The notes under the pieces were generated by a model. That model had not been told where the DNA came from, did not search any database, and was given only the letters and a program-made list of their open reading frames with translations. A stretch of DNA of 64,000 bases, from NCBI GenBank assembly GCA_001414485.1, contig LLEY01000023.1:186001-250000 (forward strand), read 5' to 3'. Positions 22,179 through 34,296 of the stretch are shown piece after piece. How positions within the stretch are numbered: the first letter of the stretch is position 1; each line of letters starts with the position of its first letter. This DNA is from Calycina herbarum. Lineage: Eukaryota; Ascomycota; Leotiomycetes; Helotiales; Pezizellaceae. Made by a program: the position numbers and the translations under genes.

Positions 22179-22907
22179 CCTGAATTTGAGCCTGGTTTTC
22201 TGAAGAAATTGAGGGTGGATTTTGGAAAGAGAACTGGGGGAATGTGACAAGAAACTTCACCGCAACCCGACAAAGCCTTCAATTTCTACTTGAGAGTTTG
22301 AGAGTCGATATCTTGAGGATTCTTGGTAGGTAGGTACCAACTTGGACAGGAGGTATCTTACTAGGTACCTTAGAAAATGGGGACAGGGTTTCTTGGACCG
22401 TTCGGGACTTTGAATATCTGAAATGGACAGACTCAACCTACCCATCATGTCAAGTGGATGTTTGCCAGATTTCTCAAAGGAGGAAGGCACTGGACGATGG
22501 TACTCCACGTGGTGATCAGTACGGCACGTGCCACAAATGATGTAATCTCTGGAGTGTACTTTACTAGAGAAGCAAGAATAGTGAAAATAAACTAAAGTTG
22601 TTCTGAAGAAGGGATGTTATTACAAGGCATTTTATTGAATTCATCTTTACGTAGTAATTGCTCGGTATTGTATATTGTAGTTTAGTTGTAGAACTTCTAC
22701 AAAGTACCTAAGTCCCTAAGGGGTAGCCTCTTTCCGGGGTATATTAAATCCAACCTCGGCCCAATCCAATCATTGTAAACTTTCGATTGCCACCATTTAA
22801 CAACACCACCACCAGACTGTCGCACCTCATCTACCTAAGAATAATTATATTTCTCTATCGCTCCTCTAGATCTTCTACAGAAATATCAACCCTCTACTAC
22901 AGCAAAT
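22179..22907. promoter_or_regulatory. Divergent promoter region of PLD-like and Lon genes
   Basis: A 729-bp interval between divergent start codons. CCACGTGGTGATCAGTACGGCACGTGCC near 22505-22533 holds two CACGTG-type cores (CCACGTGG and GCACGTGC), candidate bHLH/E-box sites about 22 bp apart. It is otherwise unremarkable. Confidence 0.5.
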
Positions 22908-25900
22908 ATGGCGCCAATGAAGGCAGTCAGTCTGCCCATGATCCCCTTGGCCAAAGATACCGTTCTCCTCCCCGGAATCGTCCTTCGAATCCCCGTGAGC
23001 GCGAATCGATCCGATATTCCAGCTCTTCTTTCCAATATATACAGCAAGGCGGCGATGAGAACGCCTAGCCAGCGGCTAGATAACGTCAACGTAGCATGCG
23101 TGCCGTTGACGTCGCATTATCTAAACAACCATGGCCAAAGGATGATAGCAGAAGACGATCAGAGCCCAAGACCCAAGGAACGTATGGACATAAACCCGGC
23201 AAGTGCTACAAGGGAGGATATTTTTGGATATGGAGTTGCTGCGAAGATATCGGGTGCGGAGGGAAAGGGTACTGGGGAATTTGCCTTGCTAGTTGAGGGG
23301 ATCGCTAGGATCAAGATTGAAAGAATTACACAGGAGCGACCATTCTTTGAGGCGGATGTCACATATATTTATGATGATGGTGAAACTGCTTCCTCCATCT
23401 GCCTAATGATTTATCCTAACTTCTTGCAGTTATCTCCGCAGAAGACATTGCCGTACAAGGGCTATTTGCCCACCTTAAACAACTATCTCGTGAACTTCTT
23501 ACTCTGCTTCGCCTTTCCTCCCTATTACCTCGAACCACGGGAACCCCAGGTCTTTCTCCAGTGCTTGCCAGACGGCTGGAGCTTTTCATCGCGAAGAAGG
23601 GAATACAGGATGCGGGGATATTGGCGGACTTCATGACGAATATTGTGGAAGCTTCATTCGAGGAGAAACTACAGGTCCTCGCAGCCTTGGATGTGAAGGA
23701 TCGATTGGAGAAAACGATTGCTTTGTTACAGCGCCAGGTTGGAAATATCAAGAATAATGTCAGCATCACTACATTCACAAGCACGAGTTTCCCCAACATC
23801 GACCTAGACCAGATGAATAGGAACAATAAGCAACGATCAAGAAGGCTGAATGTGCCCGGGATGTCCGGGATGCTACCTCCTGGAATGGGTGGTATGGGAG
23901 GCCCTCCCGAGGAAGATCAAGAACCGAATGAGGTAGATGAGCTGAAGAAGAAAATCGATGAGGCGCAATTGACCGCTGAGGCTTCAAAGGTTGCAGAAAG
24001 GGAGCTGAAACGATTAAAGAAGATGTCTCCAGCGCAAGCAGAGTATCAAGTGACTCGCAATTACTTGGAAAATTTGGCAGAAATACCATGGACAGCAGCA
24101 ACTGACGACCAACTTGGTGTGGAGACTCTGACACGAGCTAGGAAACAATTTGACGAGGATCACTATGGATTGGAAAAGGTCAAGAAGCGTTTGCTGGAAT
24201 ATCTTGCGGTTCTCAAGCTCAAGCAGTCGATAAATCAGGAAGTCAACACGCAGGTAGCCAAAGCAGAAGAAGACAAGGCAGTAGAAAAAGTGGAAGTTTT
24301 GAAGAGCAAGCGCATGATTGACAAGTCACCAATTCTTCTTCTGGCTGGCCCACCAGGTGTTGGCAAAACCAGCCTGGCAAAATCTGTCGCAACAGCTTTG
24401 GGGAGGAAATTCCACCGTATCTCTCTTGGTGGAGTGAGAGATGAAGCCGAGATTAGAGGTCATAGGAGAACGTATGTTGCAGCTATGCCGGGCCTTATTG
24501 TGCAAGGTCTGAAGAAGGTTGGAGTATCCAATCCTGTTTTCCTCCTTGACGAAATTGACAAAGTCGGGTAAGTGCTACGAACCCCCCACTTGACGAACCA
24601 ACTCTGACAAATTATAGAACTTCAAACTTTCAAGGTGATCCCTCAGCAGCAATGTTGGAAGTCCTTGATCCTGAACAAAATCATACTTTCATGGATCACT
24701 ATGTCAATATCCCTATAGATCTGAGCAAAGTCCTCTTCATCGCTACCGCCAACAGCCTAGATACCATACCTCCTCCATTACTCGACCGTATGGAAACTAT
24801 CAATTTATCTGGCTACACGACTCTCGAAAAGAGACATATTGCACAGCAGCACTTGATCCCCAAACAAATTCGCACAAGTATACTCTTCATTTTCGAGACA
24901 CAAAACAAAACATGCTAACACTTTCATAGATGGTCTCGGAGAAGGACAGGTCGAGTTCAACCAAGACGTCGTGTCGAAAATCATCGAGTCATACACACGT
25001 GAATCAGGAGTTCGGAATCTCGAGCGTGAGATTGGATCCGTATGCCGTGCAAAGGCTGTCGAGTATGCAGAAGCAAAAGATTCGGGACATGCAGGTATGT
25101 CATGTACTCTCAAACTGTGCATGATGACACAAGCTGACACGTTTTTCTCAGAGAATTATAAGCCTTCGTTATCTGTGGACGACATCGAGGAAATATTGGG
25201 TATTGAGAAGTACGACGAGGAGATTGCGGAGAAATCAAGGTAATTATCTTCCCTGCTCCTGTTTTGTGTTACCTGCCTTGCCCGTCTCTTCAAACGTTTG
25301 TGTCATTGTCCCCATTTCGGGTTTCCAGATACAAAACCTCCGAAACATACCCACTAGGAGAATTTAACTGACAGTATTGGTAGTCGTCCTGGCATCGTGA
25401 CTGGGCTCGTGGCGTACAGCTCGGGCGGGAACGGGAGCATACTTTTCATCGAAGTGGCTGATATGCCGGGTAGCGGCAGCGTGCAGTTAACTGGGAAGCT
25501 CGGCGATGTCCTGAAAGAAAGTGTCGAGGTAGCACTAAGCTGGGTAAAAGCACATGCTTATGAGCTGGGATTAACACATGATCCCACGGAGAATATCATG
25601 AAGAAGCGTAGTATTCACGTTCACTGCCCGTCAGGATCGATCCCCAAGGTAAGCGGAATGCGTCATGATACTTGGACTTCCTTTGCTGATCATTTAATCA
25701 GGATGGACCTTCGGCTGGTATGGCACATACAATTGCCCTAATATCGCTGTTCTCTAACAAAGCTGTACCACCGACGATAGCAATGACTGTATGTTGATCC
25801 CTAGTTCCCGTGGAAAAAAAATGTCTCAGTCACCGTTAATACTTTACAGGGCGAGATCTCACTCCGTGGTCGTGTCACGGCGGTCGGGGGTATCAAGGAG

Positions 25901-26229
25901 AAATTGATCGGTGCTCTTCGTGCTGGTGTGAAGACTGTGCTCCTCCCGGCTCAGAATAGGAAAGAGTAAGCTCGCTCGCGCTCAAATTTCAAGGCTGTCG
26001 GTCATCTCTTGTGCTAACCAGTGATTTAGTGTCAAGGAGCTACCTCAGGAAGTCAAGGATGGCTTGGAGATCATTCATGTCAGGTTAGTATCACTTGACT
26101 TCGCTTATTTGGGTAGGAACTGCTTACTAAAAATGATTCAGACATATTTACGAGGCTATGCGCTACGTGTGGCCCGAAGCACGTTGGCCTGGTGAGGAGA
26201 ACTTTGCCCTGATTGAAAGTCAGCTGTAA
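22908..26229 (+). CDS. lon2: Lon protease homolog, peroxisomal type
   Basis: An ATP-dependent protease of the peroxisomal matrix. I traced ten exons: 22908-23379, 23430-24567, 24618-24877, 24930-25094, 25152-25239, 25384-25648, 25702-25788, 25850-25965, 26030-26083 and 26142-26229, total 910 aa with all frames in phase. The N-domain starts at [20 protein letters not shown] with no mitochondrial presequence. Walker A GPPGVGKT is near residue 464, Walker B is [10 protein letters not shown], and the Ser-Lys dyad is S800 (DGPSAG) and K843 (GGIKEKLIG), 43 apart as in bacterial Lon. A Gly/Met-Pro linker ([17 protein letters not shown]) precedes the coiled-coil. The protein ends ESQL, a non-canonical PTS1-like tripeptide SQL instead of SKL. 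The catalytic serine lies directly behind an intron. Confidence 0.95.
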
Positions 26230-29200
26230 GCGAGCTTGAATGGTGCTAAAGTAACTTCCGCTTGCACATCCATGGCGAGGCTCTCTCCGCTTAATTTCAG
26301 TATGTTGCATTAAATAGATGATTATCACGAGCGGGTGGACGGAAGGGATGAGGTGGCGTAGCGTAGCGTATGTATGTATATCTTTAGGGAAAGACGTATT
26401 GGAAATAATATGAACACGACATGTAGAAAGAACTAAAAAAGATGTGCTAATGTACTAATGTCCCACCCTTTGCGACATTTTTTGCACCTGCCTTTTTCAT
26501 TTTCGTCTCACTTGGTTCTTGTCTTACTTGTTTTCTTTCTTTTCCGATGTCTACCTCTGCACAGCAGGTATGCTTACTGCATGATGTTGGGAGGTATTTT
26601 CGCGTTTCCTTTTCATTATGTTTTGAATTGAGGAGGGGGCTCTGAAACCTAGTCCTCTCGAGGACGATGGTTTGGTCCGATGGTATACAGTTTTCTTTTT
26701 TCTTTTCGAGGAGATGCGTGGCTGGGATATTTCGGATGCTTCAATGCAGCAGATAGGGAGGTGACATGGTTCGGTCGGCCGGGTTTGGTGTTTGATAGGA
26801 AATGCAGCAGATGTACATGTAAATGTCATTGTCTAGGTCCAATTGTGTACAATTTTCTATCCATTTTGGTTGGGTTGGGTTTGGATCACTTTAGCTTGGA
26901 GTGAGAAAGATTATTTCAGATATTTGTAGACAAGTGATGGATGTGGGTTGGGGTTAGTTCTTGTGAGTGACGTTGGACTCGTGGAATTGTGAGGCTTTTT
27001 GAGGCTTGGGAATGTCGTGCTTCCCACGTTTTCGTTGCTATTTTTGTAGAGATTTTCGGAATTTGCTTTTTGGTGAGGGGCGTTTTGTGTGTGTGTGATG
27101 TATGGTGTCCCTTGGATCGCTGTGCTGTGGGTTACGGGGTGTTTTCTGGCTGCAGATTGTGGCTGCCTTCTGTGGTGTTGCGTTATTATGCAGTGTTTGG
27201 TTGGGGGGTTGAGAGTTGTTTTGTGTGTCGGATTGTAAAGAGTCTTGGTTGGTGTTGAGTGCAAACTCGTAGTCTTCATGCTGCATTTATCGGGAGAATC
27301 TCAACATAAGAAGAAAGATAGGTCTACTAATGGTCCACAGTAAGATAATTCAAATCTCCATAATGTACTAAATGTCGAGGGGAGTTGTTAGTTTGAATAA
27401 ATTTAACACGATAAGGTTATTCGAGGTAAAAAACTCGATTCTTGTACTTATATTGAATATTTAGGAGAAAGACATTATTCAAGAATTAATAAGATAAGTC
27501 AGCATCATAAAACAGTATTGAATTATTCAAAAACACGAGATTATATTAAGAAGACAGACATTTTAACAAATTCCTCGATGCTTTTGAAATGAATTTACGA
27601 CGAAAAGTTTACCATTCAGTCGTGTAAATCTCGAGCGCTACTATCTACCTTCCGGCACTCTATTGTTCGTGATATTCTCGGATATTCATGTCGAGGGTAT
27701 TTTGGAGAATCATGAAAATAATTTCTAATTGTTCTGAGGCCAAGACATGCTAGGTCAAGCAAGTGAGGGAGCAATGGCTAAATACCTTATCAAGAGTCAT
27801 TTGTGTAATTGTAATAACTACTAAACTCGCTAGGAAAGTAGCAATTGGAGGATTTTGACGAATGAATTCCGAGAAGGGAATCGGAGGGAGTAGTTAACGA
27901 TCTGTAGATATGATAGCATGATGATGCTTGAAAGCACGATTTTCGATTTGTCACTTGTGTTACTCTATTTTCGCCACAGAAAAACTTGCTATCATACTCT
28001 GTTGCCTGATTTTCTATGACGGAATCAATTCGAAAGCCAGCTCAACAGTATGAGGCGAAAACATGAGCTGCCTCAGGTCGAGTTAGCGCAACCGTTCTGT
28101 TTTCTATTGGCACAGGATTCGACTTTGAAACTCCTTGAGAATTTCGAAAAGTGAGAAAACAGATGATCTTAACATCTTCAACTAAGAATGTCGGAAGAGG
28201 GCTTTCCACCTTTTCGTCGCCAAATCACTTCGGGATCCTAAACTCCCGTAAAAGGAGAGTCTGTCTCTTAAACCTTCCTCCAGTCAAAGCACTATAGGGC
28301 ACGTTCCAATAATAAACACATCATCCCATCCTCTATTTATGCTCAATGCATAACCTCTTAATTCTCCAAACTCTTTAGTATATCTAGCACAGCACGCTAG
28401 GTATCATGACATCGGATAAGTTCCAAAAATGAAAGTCATGAAACCCCGCCAAACTAAAAATGAAAATTCTAGATCACTAAATTTACATATGAAAAGCCTT
28501 TAAATAAGAAACACTACCCCAGAATACCGTTTTCCAAACAGCCTATCCCAAAACAGGAAGTGATGAAGCCCAACCAAGATCGCTAGCAATTCCCAGTTTC
28601 TTTCCAACCCAGAACCGGTAGAGTTAGTCACACCCCCACCCCCAACGGCACACCCTGTATTTTCGAAAGCCTCTCGAAAAAGTACCAATTAAAATCAAAA
28701 CTTAAGCTAAAAACAAAACCCTGATCAAATATCAGTTGAAAGTCGAACTCGTATCTCCCCCAGAAAAGCTTAACTCTAGATGAAAAGCGTGGGATGGGTA
28801 GCGAAGAAGGAGTGTTGAACTTTTACTTTGACCTGAAACGAACATACCATCAGATTACAACACACGAGTGCGGTAATGATGAAATCGCATTTTCGATTTT
28901 CGATAAGATATCAATGATTCTTTATGAATCGGAGATATAACAAGAGTACCCTGGTGTCACTTCAAAGGGCGGTTTACGAGACAAGGAAGTGGAGATACGG
29001 AAGGAAGAGGTAGTTGACCATTTTGCAAATATATCATGAAAAGGGGTTCATAAAAAGCCCCCCATGACCAATTCAAGCTTCAGCCCTTCAACAATCTCAA
29101 AATCGCATCACGCATCGAGAATCCTAGCTTCCATAACATCATAACCGATTCGGGGAAATATGCACGTCACATCCCGCATAGACGACGAAAAAATCATGAT

Positions 29201-29480
29201 TTGCTTGTTTACAGGCTTATCCCTTCAACCTGTTCAGGCATTTCATCACGATCCAATTGGACCCCCGCACTTTCGTCACCCCCCCCGCACACCTTTCGTC
29301 AAATCGCATCTGTCCAAAACGACTATTTTTGTGCCGGCGATTCCTATCAGAGTACACCCGGAGCAAGAATAGCGCTGCCATCTGAGAAGACAAGAGAAAC
29401 ACGGCAATCGAATTATTCATGGCTACAGGTACATGCATGAAGACTCTGAGATCTTGAAAATGCTGGTGGAAGAGTAGCTC
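26230..29480. other. Start of gene desert, nothing recognised
   Basis: After the Lon 3' flank there is no open frame with protein-like composition for over 3 kb. The segment 26900-27290 is T/G-rich on the + strand and C/A-rich on the -, giving spurious frames. The stretch 27300-28400 is AT-rich. Confidence 0.45.
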
Positions 29481-29790
29481 CTGATCTTTGAACAATCTAT
29501 CCATGTCTCTTTTTCAGTAAAAACTAATACTACAAGTCCAAGAGAATACCCTCTTAATTAAGCAAGGAAGTCCAGACTTCAAGGTTCACAATCAGAAAGA
29601 AAGAGTTCTCTCAACAGCCGATTCGAGGCTCTATGAATTTTGAACAATCTATCCATGTATTTTCTTTTCGATTAATATCATCACGATATCCATGTCCACT
29701 TTCTCGGTATCAAGCAAGGATACCTAGACTTCAAGGTCCACATTATTCAGAAAGGAATCCTACCTAGACTTAAGTCGAGGCTTTGTAGAG
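29480..29790 (+). repeat. Degenerate tandem duplication, about 155-bp unit
   Basis: TTGAACAATCTATCCATGT occurs at about 29485 and 29640. Downstream of each, CAAG(G/C)AA(G)(G/T) is followed by AGACTTCAAGGT(T/C)CACA and then TCGAGGCTNTRTA. Two diverged copies of a unit of about 155 bp are therefore present. Its nature is unknown. Confidence 0.55.
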
Positions 29791-30435
29791 CATTACTCAG
29801 CATATAGTCATTCTCAAAACATGTTCTAAACTCCATGTCCCAAATCACTGGACTAACATAGCTATAGCTTTCCCCGAACCAAAGTAAGACAATTCTGAGA
29901 AGCAAAAAAACACCAGAAACAACCTCCGACTCCGATACATCGATTCCTAGATCCCTCGATCTCTCGGAAAATCCTCCAAGCGAGAAAACTTAGAGAGAAA
30001 GACCCGACCAACGGAACAACACTCCATCCCACTAACCAGGAAGGCAAAACCACAACAACAAAAGGCAAATATGTGCAACTATACACGAGATTTAAAACTT
30101 ACAAAAGCACGTCATCTCTCAGTATCATACCTGTTCAAGAAAACCAAGACCAGGGGACTGAGACATGCAGGTGATTCGCGAGAAAATATCGTGGTACAGA
30201 GCTGGATTCTCTCAGGGGTTGAATTCTCGGGGATCCAAATTCCGAAAGACTAGAGGACCGGACCCCACGAACGTGGGAGGGATATCGTGAAGAACTCCCT
30301 CTCAAAGATTCCAGAGTCTCACTGTACTACTCCATACGATCAAGCTTTCAAGCAGAGAGACAAATCTTCCAGGGGATACTCTACACGGGACGGTGTAGCT
30401 TCTCGCTCATCGGGGATCTTCAATTCAACTCCGTA
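29791..30435. other. Gene desert, nothing recognised
   Basis: No gene, RNA or clear repeat seen in this stretch. Confidence 0.35.
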
Positions 30436-30439
30436 GCTG

Positions 30440-30840
30440 CCTTTGAATTCCAGAACTGCCCCAGTTCAGTTACTTGCTCAGTGATCCACGAGTTCGGTTC
30501 ACCACTCTCCTTTTGAAAAACAAAACTTCCCCAAAAAGAATGAAGTGCAAACGTCTACAATTACTCTATACAGACAAGTTCACAAAAAAAAGAATCTCTA
30601 CATGGGACAGTTCGGGAATGTTCGCGACGAATCCGTAGCGGGTCGCGCGATTCTATGACTGCCCAGTTTCTTGCTTCAAACCCACGAGTTCGGTTCTCCT
30701 TCCTCCATTTCCACTTTCCACCAAAATAATGAATAGCAAACATCTACCATGCTTCATGAACTACAACCCACAGCACCAATTGCAAAATCCAAGACTGCCT
30801 CGGTTACTCGCTGCAGAGTTCGGATCTCTTCATTTTGGAA
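30440..30840 (+). repeat. Degenerate tandem duplication with CACGAGTTCGGTT motif
   Basis: CCACGAGTTCGGTTC(A/T)CC occurs near 30488 and 30692. Each copy is preceded by (C)TGCCC(C)AGTTY...TTGCT and followed by a CTCCTT run and AATGAA(T/G)(A/T)GCAAAC. A third, weaker copy ends GCAGAGTTCGGATCTC near 30812. The unit is about 130-200 bp with indels. Confidence 0.5.
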
Positions 30841-31935
30841 AGGTTCTGCACGAGAATGGTTAGTGAACAAGAAGTCTCCAAAACACCAATCGCACTAAAG
30901 ACAATACGCAAATCCCAACGCAAGTGTTGTACTACTCCTACCAGCTCTAGCCATCCTTTAGCAACGAAACCCTCATTCCTAGGTAAGGAGATCAAAATCA
31001 AACTCGGAAGTCCTCCGGTTCCCCATAGCTCAAACCCCCACATTGAACACCTGAACTCCCAACCCGCGGAGAAGAAAAGTAACTTAAACCCACTCAGCCT
31101 CAGCCCTACGAGAAGCCCCCAAAGAATGCTCGTAAATCACCCATGGAAAAGAAAGACAAACATCAAGCTTTCAAACGTACAGCTCTTCTAGACCTCTGCC
31201 ACCGAGACATGCGTATTTGGAATTTGGACTTCCCAAAAACAACCATTGCTTGCTTCAATAAATCGATAAATAAATAAATTTTACCCAGTGTTACTTCCAA
31301 TGAAAACCAAGAGAATACGTCTACGAAACTAAAACGTAATGTCCTCTCCCAAACACCCCCAAAAATCAAGTTAGATTACTGAACAAATTCCCCAAGACAC
31401 CAAAAGGAATGGGAACCGAAAACTGCATGGTGACTATTGACTCCTTCGTATACCAGACTCCTGAATACTCTACTTGGCAACCAAGTGTCACACAGAAGAA
31501 ACCCTACTAGTCAACTTTGATAACATGACATGATAAAAATAAAATAAAAAATCAAGCAGGTGTCCATGGTCCACGTGCATGACCTAGCTTTCGGGGAAAG
31601 CCTTTCGAGACTAATTCCCAAGGTTCGAGACAGAAAACTAGTTTGGTCTAAGTATCAGACGAGGCGAATGTAACACCATAAAATGTCAAGTCACTGCATG
31701 AAAGGAAATCCCGTCGTTACATTTTTCCCCCTAGTGTGTACCTGGAAGAGAAGATTCCAAGTGTTGAGCTGATTCTTTCTGGCCCCATAACAAGACCGAG
31801 ATGGAGGAAGACTAGTTGTCAATTAGCCCGAGAGTACTAGGCTCCGGTACTTGCCGTTAGCAGTTGTCGATTTTTCCAACCTCAGAAGGCTACGTAACAC
31901 GGTCAGCGAGTAAGTAGCACTACCAGATATTGAAA
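30841..31935. other. Gene desert, nothing recognised
   Basis: No supported gene. GATAACATGACATGATAAAAATAAAATAAAAAATC near 31518-31552 is a short low-complexity stretch. Confidence 0.35.
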
Positions 31936-31939
31936 CTCC

Positions 31940-32275
31940 CACTAACTGCACGCCATAATGTGGAGAATTCCAGCAGCAGATCCATCAACAAACCACTGAT
32001 ACTTGTAGATCGAAACCTCGCAAAGTGGTTGCTTGGTGGACTAGACACTAGACAGAGAAGGTTCGCATGCCAGATAATGAGATCTCTGATCGGTCACTTT
32101 TCGGAGAATTCCCATCGTAGATCCTCAACTGAAGCCTGGCGTTAGCAAAACACATATAATGGTGGACATAACAGAATTCGCAAACGAAATAACTTTGAAG
32201 CCTAGTCAGTGGTTAGCATACCTGCTAATGAAACCTTCGGAGAATTCCCACAGTCCCACTGCAGATCACCAGACC
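31940..32275 (+). repeat. Degenerate repeats with GGAGAATTCC core
   Basis: GGAGAATTCC recurs near 31971, 32104 and 32239, about 135 bp apart, each followed by a purine/pyrimidine mix and GCAGATC or GTAGATC. In two copies it is preceded by GATAATGAGATC or GCTAATGAAACC. The repeats directly flank the transposon remnant. Confidence 0.5.
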
Positions 32276-32296
32276 CCATCTTCAACACCACACCTA

Positions 32297-32334
32297 TCCC
32301 CTCAGCTGCTATTAGAATCAAAGTTGGTGCCTTA
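32297..32334 (+). repeat. Left terminal inverted repeat
   Basis: TCCCCTCAGCTGCTATTAGA then ATCAAAGTTGGTGCC; it pairs with the right end over about 37 bp, with several C-to-T differences. Confidence 0.8.
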
Positions 32335-32459
32335 GGCACCCCTGCATATGGCCGAGAACATCAAAACACAGAAATGTAAACAACCCCTCTTTTTAGCACT
32401 ATATTCCTACTTTTAACTACGCTAATATGCTAGAATCCACTTGATTTAATACTATAGAT

Positions 32460-34200
32460 AAAGGCACCTTACACTCTAATACTAAGCTAATTATAAAAGC
32501 CGGAACCGAATTTATCTCTATATAATTAGAGGATTAGAACTCTGAAATTACTCTTCTAAATAAGACATCTTCTAATAATCTAATTACTATCTTCTTACTC
32601 TATTATTCTCTTAAAATAATAGATACTATTATATACTATATAAATCTCTATATTAGAGAGCCTTAAAACCTATTAGTATAAAATATAAGAGCCCTAGCTT
32701 AGTATCTTATAACTTAGAAAGAAATCTATATTTATATAGCTATTTATATTTATATAACTATTTATATTAAACAGGAAATCTCTAACTACTAGAGTACTAA
32801 GTCTATTATACTAAATTACTCTATTTCTAAGTATATAAGTAGAAATAGATTTTAAGAATTATATATATAGTTTAGAATATATATACTAGAAGTAGAGAGT
32901 CCTTTTAAAAAGGCAAGTTCTGTCTTATATTTATTCTCTATTTTACTAACTTCTCTATTAGATAGAACCTCTAAACTCTTATATATAAAAGGTTAATACT
33001 ATAATATAGAAACCTAGGTTAAGGTTAGCTATTAATAAAGATATAGTATAGTTTAAAAGAAGAGTAAAGAAAGTAATAATAATCTCTATAAAACCTACAT
33101 CTACTAGATTTAAGGTGTAGATTCTAGCTTAGCTTAGCTTCTTATAGGCTTGGAATTTCTATATTCCTAGATAAGGAAATAGACCTATAGACGTTTAAAT
33201 ACTAAGAGAGCTAGAAAGGATAAAAAAGGAGAAAGGAAGAAATAAAACTTAGACTATTATTATTAAGTTAGTTAAGTCTCTACCTAGAAAGAGTTACTAT
33301 ATCTTCTTAGATAATCTCTTTATATTAATAAAACTCTTTAAGTACCTACACTCTCTTAGATTTAGTACTACTAGTATAGCTTATATAAAGTCTAGAATAA
33401 TCTAAGAACTTATAGATATAAAGAAGAATAATAAGAATAATACTCTCTCTTAGAGTATTAAAAAGAGCCTATCTATACCCTCTAATAAGGTGTATTAAGT
33501 AGCTTAGAAAGATAACTCTATTATCTTTCTTATAAGTATAGTTTCTAATAGAAAAGACTAGGTGTTATATAACCGACGACGTTCTAAAGCAACCTCTTCT
33601 AAAGCTAAAACGTCTAGAATTCCCTTTAAAAATCAGCTAATAAAACATCTCTAGATCTCTTAACTTATAAACGATTATAACTATAGTATAAGGCACGTAG
33701 ATATTAGAGATTAAATATTAGCTACTATACTTAGGTTACGACTAGTTAGAAGAGAGAGAGTATAAGCACTTAAACACTAGATCTTCTAAATAATACTTAT
33801 TAACTTCTATTTAGTTTCTTATTACTTAGAGACAAGTTCTACTTCTAACGTCTCTTTCTAGAGCTAAAAGAAGTTCCAGCGGCAGATTATTAATAGCTTA
33901 CTAGCCTTTAGAAAGGCTAGTCTCTTATCTAAAAAGAGAAGGGTTTTATATATAAATCCTAATATATATAAAGAACCTTTAGCTTCTTATAAGTTAGTTA
34001 AAATAGCTTCTAACCGTTAGTATATTACTTATAAAGGATTAAGGTATTAAGACCGCTTATAAAAAAGAATTATATTATCTTCTATTACTAAGGAATACAA
34101 TAGAAAAAGTAATAGGAAGGTTTCTTTCTATAGGTGTAATAAGTGTAAGGTATAGCTTTATAATAATAACTCTTGTTTTAACATATATTATAAGAAATAG
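32460..34200 (+). pseudogene. piggyBac-like transposase, destroyed by RIP
   Basis: From about 33280 the frame reads SLPRKSYYIFLDNLF, then ELIDIKKNNK, KDNSIIFLISIV, RRRSKATSSKAKTSRIPF, LINDYNYSIRHVD and, after more stops, KKFQRQIINSLLAF. These correspond in order to the conserved blocks of fungal piggyBac-type transposases (DDE_Tnp_1_7), including the last catalytic Asp block in DYN...VD. The 3' end near 34130-34197 keeps a Cys-rich finger (CNKC..., then C with F). Stops fall mostly as TAG where Trp or Gln is expected. The N-terminal half before 33000 is too mutated to follow, so the start is approximate. It cannot encode an active enzyme. Confidence 0.85.
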
Positions 34201-34256
34201 TTAGAATCCACCTCTTTCCTAGGAAATCCAGTGATCTTATTGGCTCGTCAGAGCTC

Positions 34257-34294
34257 TTGGCGCCCCACTTTGATCCTGATGGCAGCTGAGGGGA
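34257..34294 (-). repeat. Right terminal inverted repeat
   Basis: Read on the minus strand: TCCCCTCAGCTGCCATCAGG then ATCAAAGTGGGGCGCC. It is less mutated than the left end and probably closer to the ancestral sequence. Confidence 0.8.
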
Positions 34295-34296
34295 TA

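Larger units (their letters stand above)
32297..34294 (+). mobile_element. RIP-degenerated piggyBac-like DNA transposon
   Basis: The 1998-bp element starts TCCCCTCAGCTGCTATTAGA and ends with its inverted match (right-end complement TCCCCTCAGCTGCCATCAGG). The inverted repeats pair over about 37 bp, and most differences are C-to-T or G-to-A. TA is found just outside each end. The interior, about 32390-34190, is extremely AT-rich and full of stops. Read on the + strand, tolerating TAG/TAA where Trp or Gln codons would be, it matches the piggyBac DDE_Tnp_1_7 domain. C-to-T decay restricted to a repeat is the signature of RIP. Flanking DNA is normal in composition. Confidence 0.85.

Noticed and set aside
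22179..22250. 24-residue N-terminal extension of the PLD-like protein
   Set aside because: The extended frame starts at TTG; the first ATG is at 22178.
26911..27286. Overlapping Asn/Thr/His/Pro-rich and Trp/Cys/Gly-rich frames
   Set aside because: A strand-biased T/G stretch explains both; no start context or motif.
32297..34294. Fot1/pogo (Tc1-mariner) assignment of the transposon
   Set aside because: TA flanks and a length near 2 kb suggested it at first, but the residual transposase blocks match piggyBac-type transposases instead.
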